DNA of 36,328 bases from Magnetovibrio sp. (GTDB lineage Bacteria > Pseudomonadota > Alphaproteobacteria > Rhodospirillales > Casp-alpha2). A program made the position numbers and the translations under genes. Shown in pieces: positions 8,354 through 16,669 of the stretch. The notes under the pieces were generated by a model. It saw only the letters and a program-made list of their open reading frames with translations. It was not told the origin of the DNA and did no database searches. Each line of letters starts with the position of its first letter. Position 1 is the stretch's first letter. The stretch is taken from the NCBI GenBank assembly GCA_002709525.1, contig PARE01000002.1, positions 35,196 to 71,523 of the forward strand. Reading direction: 5' to 3'.

Positions 8354-9601
8354 TTAAATGGCGCCCTCGTCGCGGGCAGCTGCGATATCATTATCGCTCA
8401 AGCCCACTACTTCTCTCAGAATTTCATCAGTATGCTCACCCAGCAGAGGCGAGCGCACTACTTCTGACGGAGAGTCCGATAACTTCACCGGATTACCCAC
8501 GGTAAGGTATGTGCCACGTTCCGGATGCTCAACCTCAACAATGGTACCAGTCTCCCTTAGGCTTGGCTCCTCGGCGAGTTCCTTCATGGATAAAATCGGG
8601 CCCACCGGGATATTGAGCGGGTTACAGATTTCTAGGACCTCGAACTTCGTCTTAGTCATGGTCCAATCCTCAATGGCATTGAACACTTCGTTGAGGCGTG
8701 GCAGCCGAGCATCCGGGGTCGCGAAATCCGGATCCTCTTTCCATTCTTCCTTGCCAATAGTGTCGCAAATATTCTTCCATACGGCCGCCTGGGTAATGAA
8801 ATAGGTATATGCGTCAGGATCAGTCTCCCATCCCTTGCACTTCAAGATACGGCCCGGTTGACCACCTCCGGAATCGTTCCCCGCGCGCGGTGTCGCCTCG
8901 CCAAATTCGACCCCTTCTCCGAACTGGGAGTATTCCTTTAACGGGCCGTTATCTAGACGTTGCTGATCACGAAGTTTTACTCGGCAAAGATTGAGAACGC
9001 CATCCTGCATCGCGCAACTCACCCGCTGACCTTTCCCCGAATGGGTCCGTTGATACAGCGCCGTGACGATGCCAAAGGCAAGGTGCAGACCCGTACCGCT
9101 ATCACCGATCTGTGCACCCGTGACAGTGGGCACGCCGCCTAGCATGCCCGTCGTCGACGCCGCACCGCCAGCACATTGGGCCACATTCTCGTACACCTTA
9201 CAATCTTCGTAAGGACCTGGACCAAAGCCTTTCACAGATGCATAGATCATCCGTGAATTAATCTCCTGGATACGTTCCCAGGAGAACCCCATGCGGTCCA
9301 GGGCGCCCGGTGCGAAATTCTCAACCATAACATCGCACTCCTCGATCAGACGGGTCAGGATCTCCTTGCCCCGGTCAGATTTCGAATTCAATGTCACGCT
9401 GCGCTTATTGTGGTTCAGCATGGTAAAATACAGACTATCCACGTCGGGGATGTCCTGCAACTGACCCCGAGTCGCATCGCCGACGCCGGGCCGCTCCACC
9501 TTGATCACGTCGGCTCCGAACCAGCCAAGCAACTGCGTACAGGTTGGCCCCGATTGAACGTGGGTGAAGTCCAGAATTTTAACCCCTTCGAGAGCTTTCA
9601 T
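8354..9601 (-). CDS. frc: Formyl-CoA:oxalate CoA-transferase
   Basis: A class III CoA-transferase (CaiB/BaiF family) of 415 residues, the usual Frc length, that exchanges CoA between formyl-CoA and oxalate. The sequence follows E. coli and Oxalobacter Frc closely: [14 protein letters not shown] (10-23), [16 protein letters not shown] (27-42), [16 protein letters not shown] (137-152), GDSGTGLHL (166-174) with D167 as the predicted nucleophilic Asp, and [13 protein letters not shown]. The mobile glycine loop, GGGG in the known enzymes, reads SGGGQPG here. ATG 9601 has AGGAG at good spacing. oxc lies immediately upstream and the formyl-THF hydrolase gene downstream. Together Frc and Oxc convert oxalate to formate and CO2. 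Confidence 0.93.
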   Translation of the reverse strand: MKALEGVKILDFTHVQSGPTCTQLLGWFGADVIKVERPGVGDATRGQLQDIPDVDSLYFTMLNHNKRSVTLNSKSDRGKEILTRLIEECDVMVENFAPGALDRMGFSWERIQEINSRMIYASVKGFGPGPYEDCKVYENVAQCAGGAASTTGMLGGVPTVTGAQIGDSGTGLHLAFGIVTALYQRTHSGKGQRVSCAMQDGVLNLCRVKLRDQQRLDNGPLKEYSQFGEGVEFGEATPRAGNDSGGGQPGRILKCKGWETDPDAYTYFITQAAVWKNICDTIGKEEWKEDPDFATPDARLPRLNEVFNAIEDWTMTKTKFEVLEICNPLNIPVGPILSMKELAEEPSLRETGTIVEVEHPERGTYLTVGNPVKLSDSPSEVVRSPLLGEHTDEILREVVGLSDNDIAAARDEGAI

Positions 9602-9643
9602 TGCTCGCTCCTAATGTTCGTCTGTTTGTGTATCTCGTCGCCG

Positions 9644-11377
9644 CTACTTTTGAGCAACAACACTTTGCGGATTGAGGTTCCCAATGCGACCTGACTCCGT
9701 GCCTGCCTGTTCATCGATAACCGCGTTCACGAGGGCGGGCCTACCGGCATTCATGGCTTCATTGACGGCCCGTTTCAATTCGTCCGGTGAGGTCGCGTTA
9801 AAGCCAAGGCCCCCAAAGGCCTCCATCATTTTGTCGTAGCGCGCATCCTTGACAAATACCGTGGTCGCCACGTCATCACCGCCTGAAGGATTAACGTCGG
9901 TGCCCCGGTAGATACCGCTGTTATTGAAAATGACGACACAGACCGGCAGTTTGTATCGGCAAATGGTTTCGATTTCCATCCCTGAGAAGCCAAAGGCACT
10001 GTCGCCTTCAATGCAAAGCACTGGATTCTCGGTCTCCACGGCCGCTGCGATGGCCTGACCCATGCCAATACCCATCACCCCCCAGGTGCCAACGTCCAAG
10101 CGCTTTCGGGGTTTGTGCATGTCGATGATAGAACGCGCAAAATCGAGCGTGTTGGCGCCTTCATTGACCAAGATTGCGTCTGGTCGGTCAGCGACGATGC
10201 CTCTCAATACACCCAGAGCACCGTGGTAATCCATGGGAACATTATTGTTCTGTAGTTTTGGCGCCATGCGCTCAACGTTTGTATCGCGCTTCGTCTTTAC
10301 AGCATCGACCCACGACGCCGGCGGATGAGCCCAGTCGTCACCCATGCCGTCCAAGAGCGCATGCACACATGACTCAATGTCACCAACCAAGGGCGCGGCA
10401 ATCTCGATATTCGAGTCCATTTCTTTTGGCTCGATGTCGATATGGATAAATTTCTTAGGCTCCGAACCCCATTGCTTACCCTTACCATGAGACAACAGCC
10501 AATTGAGGCGCGCACCAATCAACATGACCGTGTCCGACTCTTTCAACACCAACGACCGCGCAGCACCGGCGGATTGAGGATGGTCGTCCGGCAATAGGCC
10601 CTTCGCCATGCTCATAGGGAGATAAGGCATGCCGGATTTCTCAACCAGCGCCTTGATGGCGTCGTCGGCTTGGGCATAAGCGGCCCCCTTGCCAAGGATG
10701 ATCAAAGGCCGCTCGGCATTTCTCAACACGTTGAGAGCACGGGTCACAGCATTGGGCGCGGGCAGTTGCGCCGGCGCAGGGTCGATGACCTTTACCAGCG
10801 ATTTCTCGCCGGCTGCGACATCCATGGTCTGACCCAACAGCGCGCCCGGAATATCAAGATATACGCCGCCTGGCCGGCCTGAAAGAGCAGCCCGGATAGC
10901 GCGGGCGACACCGATGCCGATATCCTCGGCGTGGTTGATGCGGAAGGCGGCCTTGCACAATGGCTTGGCAATGGCCAGTTGATCCATCTCTTCGTAATCT
11001 CCTTGCATAAGGTCGATGATCTCACGCTCCGACGAACCCGACATCAGGATCATTGGGTAGCAATTGGTTGTCGCGTGCGCCAGAGCGGTCAAGCCATTCA
11101 AGAAACCCGGCGCCGATACCGTCAAGCAAACGCCCGGCTTCTTTGTGAGGTAACCAGCGATGGCAGCAGCATAACCCGCATGCTGTTCATGTCTGAACGA
11201 CAGGACTCTCATGCCCTCGGACTGCATCATCCGACCGAGGTCGGTAACCGGGATTCCGGGAACCATGTAGACGTTTTCGACCTCATTCAACTTCAAAGCA
11301 TCGATGAGCAAGTGAAAACCGTCGGTTAGCGGACCTGCTTCCTCGTGGGGTTCGGTCTCTGGTGCGATATCAGGCAT
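9644..11377 (-). CDS. oxc: Oxalyl-CoA decarboxylase (ThDP-dependent)
   Basis: Converts oxalyl-CoA to formyl-CoA + CO2. About 577 residues with the three-part ThDP-enzyme layout. [12 protein letters not shown] carries the ThDP-activating Glu (about residue 60), QGDYEEMDQ matches the OXC active-site Tyr region, and [18 protein letters not shown] with NNSGIY is the ThDP/metal motif. The C-terminus ends [12 protein letters not shown], matching the ESGR CoA/active-site segment of OXC rather than 2-hydroxyacyl-CoA lyase in general. I prefer ATG 11377 ([10 protein letters not shown]), with GGAG six bases upstream, to the in-frame ATG at 11389, which lacks a site. The gene follows gntR by about 30 bp and precedes frc by about 40 bp, so the three are co-transcribed. 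Confidence 0.93.
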   Translation of the reverse strand: MPDIAPETEPHEEAGPLTDGFHLLIDALKLNEVENVYMVPGIPVTDLGRMMQSEGMRVLSFRHEQHAGYAAAIAGYLTKKPGVCLTVSAPGFLNGLTALAHATTNCYPMILMSGSSEREIIDLMQGDYEEMDQLAIAKPLCKAAFRINHAEDIGIGVARAIRAALSGRPGGVYLDIPGALLGQTMDVAAGEKSLVKVIDPAPAQLPAPNAVTRALNVLRNAERPLIILGKGAAYAQADDAIKALVEKSGMPYLPMSMAKGLLPDDHPQSAGAARSLVLKESDTVMLIGARLNWLLSHGKGKQWGSEPKKFIHIDIEPKEMDSNIEIAAPLVGDIESCVHALLDGMGDDWAHPPASWVDAVKTKRDTNVERMAPKLQNNNVPMDYHGALGVLRGIVADRPDAILVNEGANTLDFARSIIDMHKPRKRLDVGTWGVMGIGMGQAIAAAVETENPVLCIEGDSAFGFSGMEIETICRYKLPVCVVIFNNSGIYRGTDVNPSGGDDVATTVFVKDARYDKMMEAFGGLGFNATSPDELKRAVNEAMNAGRPALVNAVIDEQAGTESGRIGNLNPQSVVAQK

Positions 11378-11410
11378 GTCATTCTCCATGGCCAGTGGCT
11401 CAGCCGAGCC

Positions 11411-12133
11411 TCAATCCAAATAGTTCACGTGTTGTTCAATGTGCTTGCCCAGATTCAACGTGTGCTCCCGGGTCAGGTGTTCAGCCAATTCTGTGTCACG
11501 CCTCTCAAGGGCTTCAATGATGTGCATGTGATCAATGATGGAGCGGTTCGCGCGATCTTGGTCGCCAATAGTTCGGGCCCGGATCGATCGCATATGAGTA
11601 AATAGGCTTTCCGACATTTCCGCTAACAGAGCACATCGACTCAGCTCGATAATCTTTTGGTGAAAGTGAATGTTTTTGTCTGAATATTCGTCGATATGTG
11701 CGTCCACCTTATTTCCGTCCACGTGGGTGAAGATATCACGCAGCGACGATATCTCTTCGTCCGTCGCCTTCCGTGTAATTAAACGTGCGGCCATGCTTTC
11801 CAGAGCCGCCCAGACGGTGATCATTTCCATCACCTCAGCTTTAGTCTTTTTGACGATGAAGACACCGCGACGAGGTACGATCTCGACCAGGCCTTCTTGT
11901 TCCAAGCGCGCCAACGCCTCGCGGACCGGCGTTCGGGAGATATTGAGTTGTTCAGATAGGCGGCGTTCGTCTAGGCGCAGTTCAGCATTTTTGGCGTAAA
12001 TGTCGACCTGGGTTATTGCGTGCTTCAGAGAACCGTAAATCCGTTCTTTTAGAGAAAAATTGGTTTCAATCGGTTCGACCGGCAGATCCCGCGCCTCGGT
12101 CCGTCGTCTTGCCGTCGCGTTCAAACCGCTCAT
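11411..12133 (-). CDS. GntR-family regulator, FCD subfamily
   Basis: A 240-residue regulator with an N-terminal winged helix (about 26-96, including NISRTPVREALARLEQEGLVE) and an all-helical FCD effector domain (about 105-235) with spaced His residues (FHQKI, IIDHMHIIEA, LTREH) that usually bind a metal near the ligand pocket. FCD regulators commonly sense small organic acids. The ATG overlaps the tctA stop codon (ATGA), indicating translational coupling, and the gene lies inside the transport/oxalate operon. The palindrome TGGTATACCA upstream of tctC fits the FadR-subfamily operator pattern (GTM-KAC core), so autoregulation of the whole unit is likely. The effector (oxalate, oxalyl-CoA or formyl-CoA?) is unknown. 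Confidence 0.88.
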   Translation of the reverse strand: MSGLNATARRRTEARDLPVEPIETNFSLKERIYGSLKHAITQVDIYAKNAELRLDERRLSEQLNISRTPVREALARLEQEGLVEIVPRRGVFIVKKTKAEVMEMITVWAALESMAARLITRKATDEEISSLRDIFTHVDGNKVDAHIDEYSDKNIHFHQKIIELSRCALLAEMSESLFTHMRSIRARTIGDQDRANRSIIDHMHIIEALERRDTELAEHLTREHTLNLGKHIEQHVNYLD

Positions 12134-13647
12134 GCTGCCCCCTCTTCAGACGCCGACTTGCGATCCTTGATGAGCTTAAACAGCGGCAAAACCAATAAAA
12201 TTATCGCGATCAACATAATTGTGCCAGAAATCGGGCGTGTGAAGAAAATGGAAATATCTCCATGGGATCCAATTAGGGATTGCCGCACTGAGCGTTCTGC
12301 CAAGGGCCCAAGCACTATGGCCAGCACTGCTGGCGCCAATGGATAGTCCAGCTTCCGCATCAGGTAGCCAATCACGCCAAACACAAACATCAGCCAGACG
12401 TCATGCATGTCGAGGGTTGGAACATAGCCGCCAACTACGCAGAGCCCAAAGATCACCGGCGCCAAGATCGTAAACGGCATCTTGAGCACCGCGACGAAGG
12501 CCGGGATGAAGGCGATATTGATGATCAATGAGAAGAAGTTGGCTGCATATAGGCTGGCAATCAGACCCCAGACAAATTCCTTATGCTCCGTGAAAAGGAG
12601 CGGTCCCGGCTCCAGGCCCCAGATGACCATGCCACCCAGCAGTATCGCCGTCGTAGGCGAACCAGGGATGCCAAGCGTCAGCATGGGCAGCATCGAACCG
12701 GTCGACGCCGCATTGTTCGCAGCCTCCGGCGCGACAACGCCGTCAATGTTACCCTTGCCATAAGACTCTGGTTCCTTGGTGATCGTCTTCGCCACACCGT
12801 AGGCCATGAGTGAACCAGGCGTCGCACCGGCGGCGGGAAGAATCCCCACGAAGTAGCCCAGGAATGAGCCCATGATCATGGTTTTCCAACTACCCAGGAG
12901 TTCTTTCAACGTGGCGAAGACCCTTTTGACGCTCACCGTCGCCTTACTCATTGAGACGTCGCCGCGCGAGCTCTCGACGGTCCATAGCATCTCGCCGATA
13001 CCATAGATGCCGATAGCCAAGACCAAAAAGTTGATGCCATGCATGAAGCCCGATAGATCCATGAAGATGAGGCGTGGCTCACCACTGACGACGTCAAGAC
13101 CGACGGCGCTCAATACCAGGCCAATGAAGATGGAGAAAAACGTCTTTGGAATGTCGTCACCACCAAGACCGATAAAAGTCGCGAAAGCCAGCATCATCAA
13201 GGCAAATTCCTCGGGCGGCCCAAAGGCGAGAGCCACTTCTGCCAAGGGTGGCGCAAAGGCGGTAAATAGAATCACCGAAATGGTGCCGCCGAAGAAAGAT
13301 GCCGTGGCGGCCGCCACCAGGGCCTTGTCGGCCTTCCCTTGCATCGCCAGCGGTCGGCCGTCGAAGGTTGTTGCGACGGCAGTCGAGGCACCAGGAATTC
13401 CGAGCATGATTGAAGAGATAGCACCGCCGTACATGGCGCCGTAATAGATCGCCCCCAGAAATATGATCGCTGATGTCGGTGGCACAAGGAAAGTCATGGG
13501 CAGCAGAATGGCGACGCCATTTACCGAACCCAGTCCCGGCATAGCACCGATGAACAGCCCCACCGCCGCACCAAAAATGACCAATCCCAGGTTAAGTGGC
13601 TCAAACGAGATAAGAAAACCGTCGGCAAGAAGACCGAGAACTTCCAT
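12130..13647 (-). CDS. tctA: Tripartite tricarboxylate transporter, large membrane subunit TctA
   Basis: A 505-residue inner-membrane protein with about a dozen hydrophobic segments. It carries the TctA signatures GLFIGAMPGLGSVNG (about 30-44), GAIYYGAMYGGAISSIMLGIPG (about 65-86) and a second glycine/proline repeat, GYFVGILPAAGATPG, followed by NNAASTGSMLPMLTLGIPGSP. It forms the ion-coupled channel of a TTT system with TctB and the periplasmic TctC. The start ATG 13647 follows AGGGG. The 130-bp gap to tctB contains a TTGACA hexamer (complement of 13724-13729), so an extra internal promoter is possible, though no convincing -10 is seen. Linkage to oxc/frc suggests a small carboxylate substrate such as oxalate. 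Confidence 0.93.
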   Translation of the reverse strand: MEVLGLLADGFLISFEPLNLGLVIFGAAVGLFIGAMPGLGSVNGVAILLPMTFLVPPTSAIIFLGAIYYGAMYGGAISSIMLGIPGASTAVATTFDGRPLAMQGKADKALVAAATASFFGGTISVILFTAFAPPLAEVALAFGPPEEFALMMLAFATFIGLGGDDIPKTFFSIFIGLVLSAVGLDVVSGEPRLIFMDLSGFMHGINFLVLAIGIYGIGEMLWTVESSRGDVSMSKATVSVKRVFATLKELLGSWKTMIMGSFLGYFVGILPAAGATPGSLMAYGVAKTITKEPESYGKGNIDGVVAPEAANNAASTGSMLPMLTLGIPGSPTTAILLGGMVIWGLEPGPLLFTEHKEFVWGLIASLYAANFFSLIINIAFIPAFVAVLKMPFTILAPVIFGLCVVGGYVPTLDMHDVWLMFVFGVIGYLMRKLDYPLAPAVLAIVLGPLAERSVRQSLIGSHGDISIFFTRPISGTIMLIAIILLVLPLFKLIKDRKSASEEGAA

Positions 13648-13777
13648 GTGCGACCCCTAAAATACCCTATCCACCAACGGTCGTGGACCTGGCGGCGCGA
13701 TATTCGCGTTCAGATATAATGTATGTCAAAATCATAACACTACGCCCTGCCTTCATCATTCAAACGACCATAGGGCT

Positions 13778-14275
13778 TCAGTAAATCAAATCGTACAAGG
13801 GATAGAACAAGGGCTCGGTGAACCCTTTTGGCAGTGTCTTCCTCAAGGCGCCCTCAAAGAAGAAAAACATCACGACTGGTGTAACCACAACGAATATGCT
13901 GATAAGTCGCCATGAATGCTGACCAAGGAAACGCATGTAAAAGGCCATAAAGATCGGCAAAGAAAAATACACGCCGATCAAATGAATACCCCCGATCATA
14001 ATACCGAGCGATCCGGCAATAACGACGAACAACCGGAACGCATCTGGATCCATGAAAGGCGCCTCTGACTGGCTTGGCGGGCTTATCCGTTTGGCCCAGC
14101 GATAAATGATAGCGATGCAACACACCAGCATTCCCGCGCCAAGCCAGAAGGAGAACGCGCCGCCACCCGGTCCCTCCTCGGGGATCCAACCAACAGGCAA
14201 TTCCATCGACTTCCACATGATGTAGACGGAAAAGGCCGCCATCACCAAAGCCATAATTAGTTCAGCCTTGCGCAC
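13778..14275 (-). CDS. tctB: Tripartite tricarboxylate transporter, small membrane subunit TctB
   Basis: A 165-residue protein with about four hydrophobic helices (residues about 6-22, 35-55, 80-105 and 115-145), the size and layout of TctB, lying between tctC and tctA. The start is GTG at 14275, read as MRKAELIMALVM, with GGAGAG about nine bases upstream; no ATG with a better site is available. TctB proteins are poorly conserved, so the identification rests on size, membrane pattern and its place in the operon. Confidence 0.88.
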   Translation of the reverse strand: MRKAELIMALVMAAFSVYIMWKSMELPVGWIPEEGPGGGAFSFWLGAGMLVCCIAIIYRWAKRISPPSQSEAPFMDPDAFRLFVVIAGSLGIMIGGIHLIGVYFSLPIFMAFYMRFLGQHSWRLISIFVVVTPVVMFFFFEGALRKTLPKGFTEPLFYPLYDLIY

Positions 14276-14329
14276 GATGACGGCCTCTCCGTTTAATAAT
14301 ACCAGTGGAGTTGATAGTACGTCTTTCGG

Positions 14330-15322
14330 TTACTTGCCGAGCAGCTTCGCGTGCTTAGTGCGTTCCGAAACGAAATAGTCTTGCAATTTCTGGCCAGTCA
14401 GCCAACCCGGGATCAGGCCTTTTTTATTAAGATAGCCTTGCCATTCCGCCGATTTATAAACCCTTTCGAACAGGTCAACGTAGAAATCCACCGCATCAGC
14501 AGGCATCTTTGGCGGCGCAACTATGGAACGCTGCATGTAGTAGACCATATCGCTGCCGTGACCGAGTTCTTCGAAGGTTGGGATCTTGCCCCACTTGCCT
14601 TTCAGCATACCTGGTGGGGTGAAGCTAGCAAGCGGCTTGGATTTTCCTGCGTCCCAGAATCCAACTTGTTCGGCCGGATTGTTAACCGTGGAATTAATGT
14701 GCTTGCCAATTAGTTCTTTGGCAACTTTCCCGCCACCCTTGTAAGGAACGTAGGTTACTTCGAAGCCAAACTTCTTCTGCAGCATGCCTGTGACGAGAGA
14801 ATCTTCAGCACCCTTGCCGGTTCCGCCCATCTTCCAGCCCTTCTTGCCGGCCTTCTTCACAGCAGCCACGTATTCATTGACGGAGTTGATGCCGCTGTCG
14901 ACATGGACCCACAGTTGGAACGTATCTTCAGCTAAACGCGCAATGGGCGTGAACTTAGAGATATCGATACCGAGCTTTGGCTGACGCAACGGCGTTGTGT
15001 AGTAACTATTAAGCGTCGCCAAAATGACGTGCGGATCTCCGGATTTCGACTTAAGATACTGCAGTGCTTCCGCGCCGGAGCCACCGCCTTTGTTGATAGG
15101 CATCAACGGTCTGGGTGACATCTTGTTCTTTTCGATGATGCTTTGGATGAAACGCGCCAAACGATCAGCGCCCCCGCCTTTACCCGCCATAATTACGAAT
15201 TCGACCGGCTTCTTCGGGGTCCAGCCGTCGGCCGCCATAGCGTGATTTGATGCCATCGACGTACCGAGAGCCAGGCCAACAGCCAAGCTTCCACTCAATA
15301 CAGACTTAGATAGTTTGTTCAT
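14330..15322 (-). CDS. tctC: Tripartite tricarboxylate transporter periplasmic binding protein TctC
   Basis: A 330-residue exported solute-binding protein. The signal peptide covers about residues 1-30 (positively charged start, hydrophobic core, AMA-AD cleavage). The mature part opens WTPKKPVEFVIMAGKGGGADRLAR and contains YVPYKGGGKVAKELIGKH, both typical of the TctC/Bug family. ATG 15322 follows a strong GGGAGGT. This is the first gene of the long minus-strand unit, so its upstream region holds the promoter, operator and leader RNA. Bug proteins are abundant in Proteobacteria and bind carboxylates; the oxc/frc linkage makes oxalate the first candidate ligand. Confidence 0.93.
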   Translation of the reverse strand: MNKLSKSVLSGSLAVGLALGTSMASNHAMAADGWTPKKPVEFVIMAGKGGGADRLARFIQSIIEKNKMSPRPLMPINKGGGSGAEALQYLKSKSGDPHVILATLNSYYTTPLRQPKLGIDISKFTPIARLAEDTFQLWVHVDSGINSVNEYVAAVKKAGKKGWKMGGTGKGAEDSLVTGMLQKKFGFEVTYVPYKGGGKVAKELIGKHINSTVNNPAEQVGFWDAGKSKPLASFTPPGMLKGKWGKIPTFEELGHGSDMVYYMQRSIVAPPKMPADAVDFYVDLFERVYKSAEWQGYLNKKGLIPGWLTGQKLQDYFVSERTKHAKLLGK

Positions 15323-15339
15323 TAGTACCTCCCAAATTT

Positions 15340-15384
15340 GGCCACCGTCGCCACCCGGTTTTTTTTCGGGGTCTTTCGGTAGCC
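15340..15384 (-). ncRNA. Structured leader RNA candidate directly before the tctC ribosome binding site
   Basis: On the minus strand, GGCTACCG (15384-15377) can pair with CGGTGGCC (15347-15340), eight pairs with one G-U. The helix encloses a near-symmetric internal loop (AAAGAC opposite TGGCGA) and an inner CCCG/CGGG hairpin with an A-rich loop. The next bases form the palindrome CCAAATTTGG, which runs into the GGGAGG site of tctC. It matches no riboswitch class that I recognise. A role in controlling the operon by ribosome-site access is inference from position and pairing alone. Confidence 0.4.
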
Positions 15385-15436
15385 GTTAATATAAATCTTC
15401 AATTCCGGAAAACGATCCGGAACCCAAAATAATATC

Positions 15437-15453
15437 TGGTATGTGGTATACCA
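15437..15453. promoter_or_regulatory. Probable GntR/FCD operator upstream of tctC
   Basis: TGGTATACCA (15444-15453) is a perfect 10-bp palindrome with the GTA-TAC core expected for FadR-subfamily GntR regulators. It is preceded by a second half-site, TGGTAT, at 15437-15442. It lies about 115 bp upstream of tctC, the first gene of the unit encoding the GntR/FCD regulator at 11411-12133. I saw no second copy in the other intergenic gaps of the left region. Confidence 0.55.
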
Positions 15454-15536
15454 TGGGACATTGGCGGAATGATCTATCGCGTTCAACCTTTTTGTAGCTA
15501 GCGACATGAATATTATGAATCAATTTATAAAGAAAA

Positions 15537-15560
15537 CGGCCGCCGGTTTCCCGGCGGCCG
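15537..15560 (-). terminator. Strong rho-independent terminator after the Gld-like ABC operon
   Basis: A perfect 10-bp GC-rich stem (CGGCCGCCGG / CCGGCGGCCG) with the four-base loop TTTC. On the minus strand it is followed by TTTTCTTTAT. It lies 25 bp past the stop of the DUF4340 gene and insulates that operon from the tct unit downstream. Confidence 0.85.
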
Positions 15561-15584
15561 GCGAACCCCAATACAGAAACAGCC

Positions 15585-16652
15585 TCAGGAGCCAGCTTTC
15601 TTGTTTACCAACATCTCCTTCATACTGCGGCGTAAGCGTTCGGCCTTGAAGCCTGGAACTTTGAAGGCCCAACCGTCAGTCCGGTCAGTTACCCGCTTGG
15701 CAACCTCTGCAGCGCTGTCCTGGCCTTTTTTCTCAGGCATCGGAGCATCCGGCTTCGCGACAAGTTCTACCTTTACCCAATCATCCTCCCCGACCTTCAC
15801 GGCAGAAATTACAGCAATCAAACCACTGCGGGAAGAGTAGGTCCCAGACACTGTACTATTGTCGGCAAAGTCAACCTTGCCGACCTTTCTTGCATCCAGC
15901 ATTTCCAAGTTTTCAACAACGTTAGCGATGTTGTCAGGATCGGAGTCATACCGGAGCTTCTTATCCTTCGGAATGTCGTGGAGAGTGAAATTGCGAGTAC
16001 TTGGATTTTCCTTAGAAATTCGCACGACTTCACCATCAGGATGACGGATTTCCGCCCTCAAAACGTCTTCTTCGCGAATATTGAGTATCTCATTGCGGAG
16101 CCATGTCTTCAGTTCCACCTCCACGTCAATCTCGCCGCTAACCAACCAAGTCTGTGGCTCAGTTGGTTTCCTGACATAAGCGCCCTCTGCAATGGTACCC
16201 GGAAGGTCATAGCGCTTCTTTCCGACAATCAGGTCCGCCAAGACTGCGCCACCATCGTCGAACAGACGAATTCGGCGAGCTTGAGAATCAGCCCGTTTTA
16301 AATCCTCTAGGTGAAGTCGCTCATAACGTTTCTCATTGGACGTTTTTTTCTCGAGGTACGTAAGCTGAGCCAATTGAAGGATACTTTTCTGCGTTTGGGA
16401 AACACTAGCCGAGTAGCCATCGCTGGCAGGAACCTTCCAATTTCCACCTTTACTCCGGATTACCACAATTTCCCGGTCTTTGTCGTTGACAATGACCTTG
16501 GTCACGCTGTCGACCTTATCGAAAAGCCCAGGGAACAAAAAGCCATCGCCAGCGCTCGTCGCGTACCCTCGGTTCAAATTTACGGATACAAAAGCAGCAA
16601 TAACACTAAGTAATGTCACTACCCCTAGAATTGAAATGGATTTGGGTGTCAT
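15585..16652 (-). CDS. DUF4340 domain protein, last gene of Gld-like ABC operon
   Basis: A 355-residue protein with one N-terminal membrane anchor (about residues 7-25) and a long periplasmic part of repeated beta-rich DUF4340-type units: VTKVIVNDKDREIVVIRSKGG near the start, and the typical segments W(K/L)VP, EAYVRKPTEPQTWLVSG and LRNEILNIREEDV. DUF4340 proteins usually follow GldG-like genes in ABC-2 export operons, as here; their exact job is unknown, perhaps handling substrate outside the membrane. ATG 16652 follows GGAGGA. It is 18 bp from the GldG-like gene and ends before a strong terminator. Confidence 0.82.
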   Translation of the reverse strand: MTPKSISILGVVTLLSVIAAFVSVNLNRGYATSAGDGFLFPGLFDKVDSVTKVIVNDKDREIVVIRSKGGNWKVPASDGYSASVSQTQKSILQLAQLTYLEKKTSNEKRYERLHLEDLKRADSQARRIRLFDDGGAVLADLIVGKKRYDLPGTIAEGAYVRKPTEPQTWLVSGEIDVEVELKTWLRNEILNIREEDVLRAEIRHPDGEVVRISKENPSTRNFTLHDIPKDKKLRYDSDPDNIANVVENLEMLDARKVGKVDFADNSTVSGTYSSRSGLIAVISAVKVGEDDWVKVELVAKPDAPMPEKKGQDSAAEVAKRVTDRTDGWAFKVPGFKAERLRRSMKEMLVNKKAGS

Positions 16653-16669
16653 GATTTCTGTCCTCCCGT

